This document shows, piece after piece, positions 23,056 to 33,700 of a DNA stretch of 64,000 nt. Location: NCBI GenBank assembly GCA_963989385.1, contig OZ022507.1, forward strand, positions 52,339,400 through 52,403,399, read 5' to 3'. This stretch comes from Ctena decussata. Its lineage: Eukaryota > Mollusca > Bivalvia > Lucinida > Lucinidae. The position numbers and the translations under genes were made by a program. Each line of letters starts with the position of its first letter. Within the stretch, counting starts at the first letter, position 1. Under the pieces are notes generated by a model. The model was not told the DNA's origin. It ran no database searches and worked only from the letters and a program-made list of their open reading frames with translations.

Positions 23056-23165
23056 GGTTTAAACATATTTTATTCAAATTGTTAAATGCATGTATACATT
23101 GTAACAATACAAATAATAGGATTGGAACGAAAGCACAGGTACTTATAAAGTTCCTCTCCTTAACT
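23056..23165 (-). mobile_element. second copy of the 113-bp retro-insert
   Basis: Starts ggtttaaacatattttatt like 19981 and shares ataggattggaacgaaagc and the tctcct end. The AATAAA word is kept. Confidence 0.55.
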
Positions 23166-23412
23166 ACATGTATATATCAAACATGCAAATATCATGGCGA
23201 TAGCTTAACATAAAATGTTAATTCATAAAAAGTTAATTCATATCACGAGGGCTCCGCTCCGCGCTCGTGATATGATCTACTTTACAACTGACCCCCAAAC
23301 AGTGAATTATTACTCAACAATTCACTGCTAGAGCTGATCTATTTCTTAAACAAAATTTTCATTTAAATATCGTTTACAAAATAATGATTACGATTTGCAT
23401 ATGATTTTTTAA

Positions 23413-23414
<2 letters not shown>

Positions 23415-23449
<35 letters not shown>
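23415..23449 (+). repeat. (GA)n microsatellite
   Basis: About 17 GA units. Confidence 0.95.
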
Positions 23450-23450
<1 letters not shown>

Positions 23451-23737
23451 CATGTCAGCTTTTAACTCCTGAAAAGTTTTAAAATACAGTCAACTCTTGA
23501 TATCACGAACACTGGTACCTCAAAGTACCCTCTTGTATCAAAGAATATATTTCGGACACATTTCCATTTCTGATTTACATTTCAACTTCTGTTATCTCGC
23601 AAACTACTGATACCTCAAAGTAAAATTTCTATCTATCTATCTTTCTTAACATCTTAACCTCCGAGGGGGACGTCAGACGGGTTCCGGTAAACCAAGTATT
23701 GAAGTGGGGTAGCTGAAGTAAAAGCTCAGAAGAAGGT

Positions 23738-23762
23738 GGGGGGGGGGGGGGGGGGGGGGGGG
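23738..23762. repeat. poly-G tract (25 nt)
   Basis: Uninterrupted G run. Confidence 0.9.
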
Positions 23763-23827
23763 CGAAATGAGTTTGTACAGGGCGAGAATAGTGTTAATAT
23801 AGTAAGAAGATAAAACAAAAGCTGATG

Positions 23828-25477
23828 TTAAAGGGAAATCACCCTATAAAAACTGCAATTGAAATTTTGTTGAAACTTCACACAGTGGTAGAATATTATA
23901 TGCTAAGTGAAAATACGAAATAAAAAAATGGGGTCACCGTACTACTTTTTGAGATAACGCAGCACCATCTATGTGCCTGTTTGAAACATGACTATGTCTA
24001 TTACGAACACTTTATCCGAGAAAATAGATGACCGATCGTTTCGAAATAAAGAATAATTAACTCCTCTTTCTTGTCTCTTTGTTTGCCTATCAAAATTGTC
24101 ATCGTCGTACGTCTCATTCTATAGGTTATTTTTAGTTTTTAGTTTCCCGCCATTTTCCATTATTGGAAAAAAACGTGGAATTTCTTCAATATGAGAAGTT
24201 TTACAATTGAAATTTTTATATACTTTTGGTATAGTAAAAAAATGATCCACCTCGTGCAATTACATGTAAGCAAATAAAAAATATAGGTCATCGACCAAAT
24301 ATTCGAGTTATGGAAGGAAGACCACTTTTATTTTGTGCGGTTTTCATATAAGCGCGTTGACGTCAAGGTTTTATGCGTTGACGTCGCTTTCTATTTGGCG
24401 CCATTAACGGCCATATGGATAGCGCTCTTACCTTTCGATGCTTTTTATAGCAATGCAATATAAATCCCTATTCAATTTCAGCAATGCTCTTATGTCATGA
24501 ACATATTGTCTATATGAAATTGTCGCCTTCAAAATTTTCTCGTATGCAGACAACATATTAATGAGAGAAATTCAAAGGACTGAAACTAGGCAGCATGGTC
24601 ATTGTTATTTCTCATAGAATTTCGAACTTTTTGTTTTTGGTCCAGATTATATCACATTTATATCTGATGAACAAGTTTATGTGCGAACATTCAACTTATT
24701 GGACCCGGCCATTGCCCGGCATGTATTTTCACGGCAATGCTTTTTCCGTGGTGCATGATTTCAATTTATCATTTGATGATGAGACCAATTTCGGAGGATG
24801 TGCATTTTGATAAGTTTTCCCTGTTCGCATTGACAATCTATGTCTAGGGCGATTAGTGAAAAATAAGAGTGTCGCCGCCTAGCCGTTGTAAAATTTGTAT
24901 CTTACGAGAACAATATGGCTGATCGTCTTATGTCACTTACGTTAAATCTTAGAAGCAACTGTTCAAAAGAAAAGAAAAAGACAAAACATAATTACCGTAA
25001 CGACATGAGCTAACAATAAAAGCTTAGATCAGCCTGCGCATTTGCTCAGTCTGATCTCCGCTTTCACTGTTTGCATGGGTATTTCATGACTCAAGCAAAC
25101 GGTACCAAGTCCTTATTTGTATTTATACTTGCAATAAGTAATTACGAGATTCAAACCCCGCTTGCATTTTTCACAGCCTCTCTTTACCTGACAAATAATT
25201 CCTAAAAAATTACACACTACCCGCCAAAACAATTGGCGCTCTCTTTTCCGTATAAAATTCTTCAGCCCCATTTTTGTCGTATTTTTTGTCCAGATTATTA
25301 ACCATTTTTCTGTCGCAAAACACGTATACGTTTGTTTCAACAAAGAGCCAATGTTTTCTTCGAAAGTGACGTAAACGTTTTAGCGTTACGGCAAACGACG
25401 TCATGATAACCATAGCAGGAAACAATGACGCTGCGTCAAAATGTATGCGCACGAACATTGAGGCGATTTCCCTTTAA
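23828..25477. repeat. 1.65-kb element with TTAA-flanked 12-bp inverted ends (candidate)
   Basis: Left end ttaaagggaaatcacc at 23828-23843 and right end ggcgatttccctttaa at 25462-25477 are inverted with one mismatch, and TTAA sits at both edges. No transposase frame was seen. The inner part holds acgtca-rich stretches near 24355-24395. Confidence 0.4.
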
Positions 25478-26392
25478 GGGAGAGACATGGACCACCTGAC
25501 AGGCAGAACTGCTGAACTGCGCCAATGTTGGAAGGACCTGTATATGGGCTGGTAGGGCAGTCCAATGAATAATAGACATTGGGAAGAATGTGAAACCTGT
25601 ACGTGGGGTGATCATTAAATAATAGAAACACCTTTGTAGATAAGTTGATAATATACAGAAATAAGTATCACAAAAGAGTGTCTTTTGAGCTTTCGAATTC
25701 ATGTTTGAAACTGAAATAAATTTTAACGTGTTACCATTGCAACATATGAGGAGAACCTCATGCTGGGTACAGCGTGTACATGATTATTTTTCGACGTCAT
25801 TTTGGTAAGAAGGTGCTTGTATTATGCTTATTTTGTGCGATAAGAACGGAGAAATTGAAAATGTTGGAACATATTCCGTTTAAGTTAGGTTTTGGCTTTA
25901 GAAAGACACATATAATGATTCTTTATGAAAACGTTCTAAAATCTGGCAGGAATTAAAGCTGAAGCAGGGGGTAAAATAATTGAATTTTAGGGAGTTTGAC
26001 ATTTTATACCGTTATTTCAGGTATTATGCTAAAGTTAATTGATCGGGTATCAAGTACAGGATGATGTTGCTTCTTTCTGCTATACGATTTTCCCAAGACT
26101 TTGTTTGTTAAATTGCAATGACGTCGCAATTCTAGTTCCTTCGGCTGAAAATCAGCGGAAAACATCAAATTTTGCTCGATCAAATGTCTTTCACGGTCTG
26201 TATTTCTGCCAGGCTTGAGAGCAAGTCATGCATAACTATATATTTCTTTCAGTATCTGAACCTTGCACGAAGCAATCACACATCATAAACTTTTATCCAT
26301 TCTTTGTAACTAATCAGCAGCAAATATACAAGAAAATATTCAAAAATTTTGAGACTAAAGCCTCATAAGTTTAAGGCATCGTTGCCATGGCA
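25478..26392. other. intergenic, nothing identified
   Basis: No recognisable gene or repeat; short open frames here do not resemble known proteins. Confidence 0.45.
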
Positions 26393-26401
26393 ACGATATT
26401 C

Positions 26402-27035
26402 GGGTCCATCGAATTACCCCAAACCACCCCAAAACACCCCAAACCACCCCAAACCGCCTGAAAACCACCCCCAAACCACTTTTCTTCATTCTTTTTCAGG
26501 TTAAAAATAGTTTCTAAACGTTTTGTTTATGCTTTTAATGATTTCAAAACTGTAAAATAAAAAAAATAAATATCTTTTTTTATGCAGAAACAATGATTTT
26601 CATATGGTATATGCTGATAATATGTTATATGTATGTATGCTGTTTGTACATATGTACATATGTAGACACTAAATATGCTTGCATGTCTACATATATGTTT
26701 GACAGCACATGCATGTTTACATGCACGTGTAAGTATATGCATGTAATATACCATTCAGATTCATGGAAGCACAGATACACAAATATAGCCTGCATATTGG
26801 TAATGACAATTCTTCCATAAAGCTGCAAATGTAAATCAATTATCATTAATTATAAATATTTTTAGCATAAGCAAACATTTCTAAAGCAGTGTGAGTTCCT
26901 GCAAAATACTAAATTTGGTATGGAGTGATCTAGTTTTGGTGGTTTGGGTGTTTTTGTGGGAGGTTTGGGGTGGTTTTGGGTGTTTTGAGGTGGTTTGGGG
27001 TGTTTTGGGGTGGTTTGGGGTAATTCGATGGACCG
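26402..27035. mobile_element. non-autonomous DNA element with 9-bp target duplication (Mutator-like?)
   Basis: Perfect duplication acgatattc at 26393-26401 and 27036-27044. The inverted ends ggtccatcgaattacccc are followed on each side by several accccaaacc units. The 634-bp interior is AT-rich with (atgt)-type words and no coding frame. A 9-bp duplication is typical of the Mutator superfamily; the assignment is inference. Confidence 0.8.
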
Positions 27036-27387
27036 ACGATATTCTTAAACAATACTTTGGGACTTAATAATATGTAATATGCTTGCTTCTTAGGTATTAT
27101 ATATCTGGAATACTGTTTTAATACAAAGCTTATGAAATAAATGCTAGTTTCCATTATTTAATGATTGCCCCTCGTAATAGACTTTAAGAGTGGGAATCTG
27201 TCTGTATGAAAGGTGATGGATATGTCTTGATAGCCCAGTATTTCGTGTGAGGTACTGGGATGCTGATATTGCAACAAGGTCATATGTGGCCTTGTACAGC
27301 ATTACATGTCGGTACGTCTTTGGTCCAGGGGCGCCAGTTTAGGTCCTCCAGCATAGCAGTGACGCTGGAAGTGTAATTTGTGGGGCC

Positions 27388-27533
27388 ATTACTGGCGAAA
27401 GTAAGTGCCCTTAGTACTGGTTAATTGCTTAGGAAGTCTAAACCTGCCCAGGAATAGTGTGGTTAGGTTAACTGACCGTCCCGATATGACCATAGCTGTT
27501 TACTGTGGACGTAAAGCAATTTACAACCAACCA
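27388..27533 (+). mobile_element. SINE body fragment (headless)
   Basis: Matches the body of the 19284 and 54955 SINEs from ttactggcgaaagta to the tgtttactgtggac end, but the tRNA head is replaced by unrelated DNA. It ends about 115 bp before the FBXO7 start codon. Confidence 0.75.
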
Positions 27534-27648
27534 GCAACAACCACATTTGACACTAGATTTAAGTGTTAGGGGTTGTTCTATGACGGACGTGATCATAAGC
27601 AAAGAAAATTTTTCGGTGATTTGCAACACTCAACTTTCGGTTTGCAGA
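27534..27648 (+). promoter_or_regulatory. FBXO7 proximal upstream / 5' UTR region
   Basis: No TATA box is seen; a tgacg half-site (CRE-like) lies at 27581. An in-frame ATG at 27580 would add 23 residues, but homology favours 27649. A cag at 27645-27647 could also be an acceptor from a non-coding first exon. Confidence 0.3.
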
Positions 27649-27770
27649 ATGAAATTGCGTCTTCGGTGCAAGAAAACAACGAAAATTTTCGTTGTTTCGG
27701 AAGAAAAGCAAGATAATTCAAATTTATCAGACATCAGATCAGCCGTTGGAGAACTGTTTGGCGATATTGG
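27649..27770 (+). CDS. FBXO7: FBXO7 exon 1 (ubiquitin-like domain, first half)
   Basis: ATG at 27649; ends GATATTGG before donor gtatca, leaving two bases. Encodes the first strands and helix of the ubiquitin-like domain (LRLRCKKTTKIFVV, DIRSAVGELFG). Confidence 0.85.
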
Positions 27771-30700
27771 GTATCAAAATTAATATTGCATTGCAGTAGA
27801 AGTTTTAATTGACACATCAGATTCGCACCCCAATGTTTCGTACCCAGTGCCATACAAAATATAAATCTTGTTTTTTTTTATTATTGAGTAGTGAGTATGT
27901 CAGTCGGTGCTTATTCAGTTTGAAATAATGACTTTATAAAAGCACTTGCAGGTTGACATTCTGAGTGGGGAATGGCAGAAAGCGGGTTGGAGAATAGAGT
28001 AAGGGGACATGGCTTCGCACAGGGCATGGCTTCGCACACCTACGAGATTTCTGGGTACGTGTACTCACCGGATCGGACCGGATCGGGCATAATCACCGGA
28101 TCGGACCGGATCGGACCCGAATTTTACCATTTATAGCTATTTTATCATACTTTCTTTGACGAATAATGATTATATTTTGCATAATATAGTGTATCGAACG
28201 GATACACTACTTGAAGGAGTTCTCATCGCATCTATGACTTGTTCATGTGATGTATCCAGCAGGTATTATTTCTGTTCTAACTGCCTCAATAACCTGTACC
28301 CACGTTCTATGTTTTGTACAAAAAATAGAAAAAAATCACATTATTTCATCTGACAATTTTTTTAAGGCGACGGCTAGTGACAACCGGTTGTCAGCAGCCT
28401 CACAGGCTAGAGACAACCGGTTGTCACCAGCCTGTGAGGCTGCTGACAACCGGCTAATAAATTAATACACATTTTAAAGGACAGAAAGCATTGGTTCACT
28501 GTAAAAACATCACAAGTAATTCTCCTTAGGTTTATGCTTTAAATCGAGCTACATATAAATCACAACAACAATAAATCTGCAAATAAAAAACAAAATTATG
28601 GAGAAGAGATATCTTCTAAAAATAGATTTTCTAAGGGAAGTAACTCAAATCATACTTTGTAAGGGAACTAACTCAAAATACCACTCAAATTTTCCCTGAA
28701 GTTTTATGTGCTAATTCTGTTTGCACAATTGCCTCCAGGATTATAGTAGTTATATTTGTATTCATATTATGAATTTGTAGTTTATTTTTCCTAGTGGATA
28801 GAATCAGTAAATAAAGACATTTGCTTGACTGAACAGCAAGAATATAACTGTATAGGGCAGAGCATGCAATGATAACTGGAAAATTTATGTAAAACCTTTT
28901 TTCCATCAAGGTAAATATATAATTTGTGTGCATGTGATGCATAAATTCTTTTAGCTATTTCTATGAATAACTCAATGACTTTCAGACAATAATAATGTAG
29001 ATAATAAAAACACACAGAAATTTACATCTGATTTGTTTAACAGTTCCTTGCTTTCTACAATCAACTTAAAACTTGATCAGAGTGAAAACAAATATCAACA
29101 AATATCATGATATACATGTAATAGTAATACCATGAAACTAATATTTTTAAAATATTTTTGAGTTTTATTATTTGAAAATAATAGGATTTCTAGTAACTGG
29201 TTGTCAGCAGCCTGTGAGGCTAGTGACAACCGGTTGTCAGCAGCCTGTAAGGCTAGTGACAACCGGTTGTCATTAGCCACTTCCTTTTTTTAATTTCCAT
29301 AACCATTAAATCAAACTGTATTGCCTGTATGCCTGTTTATGCACCTGTCCGTCCCCAACAATTCTCCTCACCTCGATATAGTCACGCTAGGTACTGAAAA
29401 TTCAGTTTTTGGATGTAGGGTAGTATTAAGTTTGTTAAAAATGACCGAACTAATATTTCTTTGATTTTCCTACAAAATATATCAAAAGATTTGTAAGATA
29501 GTGTAGAATACTAGGATAACACAACATTTTTGAATTAAGATCCGTGCTTTAAGAAAAACGTAGAAAACTGAGTAACTTTTTGCTCATTTTCTCTATTTTC
29601 CCTATATACTATTAGGAAATGATGGCCATATCAATCAGAGCAAAAATGACCGCATTAAATGTAAACTTAAAAGTTTGAAAAAATATCTATGTGCAGCTAA
29701 AAAAGTGCACTATATTGACCTAACACAACATTTTTCATTTTTTATTCAGGAAAGACAAAAATAGAGAAAAACTGTCAATGTCCTATCTAATTTAATGCTA
29801 TTTCAAGCTCACGTGATATCGTCGTTTACAGGTAGATTATACGGGGCTGAGGAAAAAAGTTGCCCATCCTCTATGTCAAACATGCTAACCCAATAGCACA
29901 ACAGTAAGTTCATTAAGATAAATCTTACTGTAATATATAATGTTGGATACGCTATCTTATTCAAAGTATAAACACTAACAGCCAAAGAAAGTATGATAAA
30001 ACAGCTATAAATGGTAAAATTCGGATCCGATCCGGTCCGATCCGGTGATTATGCCCGATCCGGTCCGATCCGGTGAATTTACGTACCGCATTTTCTTAAT
30101 ATGTGCCAGTCATCAGTTGTCTGAACATCATTTTGTTTTGCAAATATTTCAAGGTTGTTTAAATGAAGGCTTTTGACATCACTTCCACGTGCAGTGCATC
30201 ACATGCATTTTGGTCCCAAAATATATAAAATATTCAGATCAAAGTAGGGAAAGTTTAACATTTTTAGAACAGGCAATATTATTGATAGCACACTGTCGAA
30301 ATTTGGCTCCTGAAATGTTAATGAAATTGTTATTTGCTCTCTTCAGAATACAAAGTGCACAATCATCAAAACCTATGCCATTTGTATGGACACCAAAGAT
30401 TTTCCATGCTACAGGGTGTGAATTTTGTCCCTCACTTTTATAAGAAAAGTCTGCATATTATTTTTAGCTGTCTTCCTATTTTGTCATAAGTCCACTGTAA
30501 GATTACACAGTCGAGCTGTGATGGATTCAACAACAAATTGTCAGTCACTTATTAACCAGTGTTTTAAAATCAAATAAAATTCTGAAAATCGCTGATTTTT
30601 GTCTTTCCATTTGTAGAAGGAACATTGACATTATACTATTACCCTGCAAACTATAAATAAAAATAGCATATTGGCTGTTGTTTTATGGTTTTCATTTACT

Positions 30701-33700
30701 GGTTCTAAGGTATATGGCACAATATTCAATGACATCTAGAATGCTTCTATTTCCTGCTAGAAGAGGTGTGCGAAGCCATGTCCCCATATACCCAAAATAT
30801 TACGTAGAACTGCACTATATATTACTGCATGTGCTACTTATGACGTCAGGGTCTGAGACCAAATATTTTCTTACTTAATTTCCAGAAAGAGTCAAGGTAA
30901 TAATATGAAGAAACAGTCGTTATGTTACAAGCTTTGTCAGCCAATGCTGCAAAAGTCATAAAAGTGTGCGAAGCCATGTCCCCTTACTCTAGTTGAAACT
31001 AACTGCACATAAGCAAACTCAGTTTTAGGAAATAAGTTCTGCTATATATATAGTGGTCCTTTGGGATCACTGGGCTCTTTTTTCATCAGTTAAAAATAGA
31101 GATTGCTGAAACTCGAGAAGACAGACAAGACTGTGTGTTGAAGACAGACACACTTTGTGAAATTGGCTGAAATGTTTTGGTGTAGTTATGCACCAGTCAT
31201 TTCATTTGCGACCTCAGCTACTCAGGGACAGAGGAACTTGGGGATAGGGGGCTAAGGTATAGTGTTTTTGGCGGAGGGATATAGCTTTCTCCATGTCCGT
31301 CCATCCATCCGTCTGTCCGTCCGGAGCCCTTACTAGATAACCATTGAGCGGAATTTCATGAAACTTATAATAAATGTATATCACTATAAGGTGCTGATGC
31401 CTGTGAAGTTTTGTCACACTGGCTTCAGTATTGCATGAGTTATTGCCCTTGAATTGCATCAGTTTTTCCGTCCGGAGCCATTACTAGGTAACCATCGGAT
31501 GGAATTTCATGAAACTTATAATAAATATATATCATTATAAGGCGCTGATGCACGTGAAGTTTCGTCACACTGGCTTCAGTAGTGCAGGAGTTATTGCCCT
31601 TGAATTGCTTTCAAAATGATAAAATAAGCCATAACTAAGTAACCAATTATTAGAATTTCATGAAATGTATATCACTATAAGGCGCTGATGCACATGAAGT
31701 TTCGTCACGCTGACTTCAGTAGTGCCTGTGTTATTGCCTTTGGATTGCTTTCAAAATGATAAAATGAGCCATAACTAAGTAACCATTTATCAGAATTTCA
31801 TGACATTTAAAAGAACTGTGTATCACTATTAAACAATGGAATTCTATGAAACTTTTACTAAATATGTCTTATTGTCACAGGGTGATGCATGTAAAGTTTT
31901 GTTGAACTAGCTTCAGTTTTGCATGCGTTAATGCCCTTGAATTGCTTTAGAATAGACAAATCAAGTCATAACTAACTCACCAGTGAACGGAATTTCACGA
32001 AACTAAAAACAGTTATGTATCATCATAACATAACAGTTAACTTAAGTTTTGTCATGATGGCATCAGTAATGCATGAGTTACTGTCCTTGATTTGATTTAA
32101 AATACACAAATAAGCCATAACTAAGTTGCAAATGAACAAAATTTCTTGAAACTTGATATAAATATATATAAGCACAGTGAGATGATACTGAAGCAATTCG
32201 TTTAGAGTGGCCTCACTTATACATATGGATTATTGCCCCTTGATTTAAAGTCCACAGCTTCAGTCGTTGCAAAGTAACCAGTAAACAAAATTTTATCAAA
32301 CTGAAAATAAGCCATAAACAAATCAGCCATTTCGGTGGGGGATATTAATTCAATGAATTTACTTGTTACCTTTGCATGTTCCTTGCATGTGGTGGACTTC
32401 GGACTGGCTGGGCAATGAATAAAGACCCCACCTGTTGACCATTGTCCCCTGGGTTGGGGATTTTAAAGAGGGATTTGAATAGACATTTGACCCAACAGTG
32501 CTGGGAAATCTTTATAAAATGACTTGAGTGGTTGCTATACTGTTGCTAAGACAGAATTTCTTTGAAGGAAACTCCCTACAACTATGAAATTGTCTCTGGA
32601 GGAACAGTCTGAAAATGTCTGTTCCTCCAGAGCAAATTTCATAGATGCAGTGAACCTCCTTCATAGAATTTTAGCCTTAGCAACAGCATAACAACGACTT
32701 AAGTCATTTTATAAATATGGCCCCTGGTCTTCAAAAAGCAAAGTTAAGTCCTTGCTATTCCAAGACCTGTAATAGCTGGAGTTGCAAATAACTGGTGTAT
32801 TACGTTGCGGCCAGTGACTGAATTTAATGTAAATCTATACAGATTTTGATTTTTTCTGTTTTTAGAAATTTTCAGTTCAGCCTGAACAATGCAGATGTTC
32901 TTGAAGATGAATCTAAGACCCTAAAGGACTATGGTGTAGTAGGAGGGGATCTTATTTATATTGTGGTGGAAAATAAATCAGGAGATGACAGTGAAACTTC
33001 AACTGGCAGTACACCACAGGTAAATTAGCCACATAATTCAGCCTGGTCAGTTCACATAAGGCTTCCAGAGCTCTAGATAAGAGGGAGTATTTTGTGATAA
33101 TTAGGCTTAATTTTTGTTAATTCTGCATAAAAACATATGTTGTGACCCCTCATCTGAACCGTCTCGACCAGACGATTCAGATGAGGGGTCACAACATATG
33201 GTTACAATGAGAAACAAGAAAAATTATCCTCAATTATCATCAAATACGCCCTCTTATCTGCAGCTCTGATAAGCCTTAAGATGTCTTAATCGCAATGTCA
33301 CATTGGGATTAAGAACTATTCAGTCTGGTCAGTTGACATAAACCTCAAGGTGTCTTAATAAGACATCTTGAGGCTTATGTGAACTGACCAGACTCCACAT
33401 TTCTCATTTACGGTGACTTGATAGACTTTTGTGGGAGTCTATTTTGCCATTTTTATATTTACCTACCTTCTCAATGGGGTCAACTTTTAAAAAAAAAAGC
33501 ATTTGCTCCTGTATGAGCAAATGTTTTCCTTTAAAAGAGTTGACCCTGTTTCGAAGGGTTTCATCGCTTTGGGAAGCATAAAGGAAGTCACAAAAGTTGT
33601 TCCCCATTTTAAAAATGGCAGAAAATCATGGAGGTGTACCCATACCCTTTAAAGATGACTGGACATACCTCCATGTTTTTTGGCCGTGCTTGCAAAGGGA

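Larger units (their letters stand above)
27995..30991. mobile_element. ~3-kb TIR element in FBXO7 intron 1
   Basis: A perfect 27-bp inverted pair, beginning tagagtaaggggacatggct at 27995 and mirrored at 30965-30991. Sub-terminal gcttcgcacacct words recur at 28032 and 30767 (inverted). A further inverted pair of about 95 bp (28067-28162 and 29978-30085) lies inside. No transposase frame is visible, so it is a non-autonomous or composite element. Confidence 0.8.
27771..32865 (+). other. FBXO7 intron 1 (5.1 kb)
   Basis: Holds a ~3-kb element with perfect 27-bp inverted ends and a diverged ~150-bp tandem array (31315-32300). No exon with matching phase was found inside. Confidence 0.8.

Noticed and set aside
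24595..24810. 71-codon frame as a small secreted protein
   Set aside because: No signal peptide pattern, no splice context, and it lies inside a candidate transposable element.
26527..26846. Cys/Tyr/His-rich frames on both strands
   Set aside because: They arise from (atgt/acat)n simple sequence inside the 634-bp element.
28371..29276. CRISPR-like repeat clusters
   Set aside because: The genome is eukaryotic; the repeats are few palindromes with repeated, not unique, spacers.
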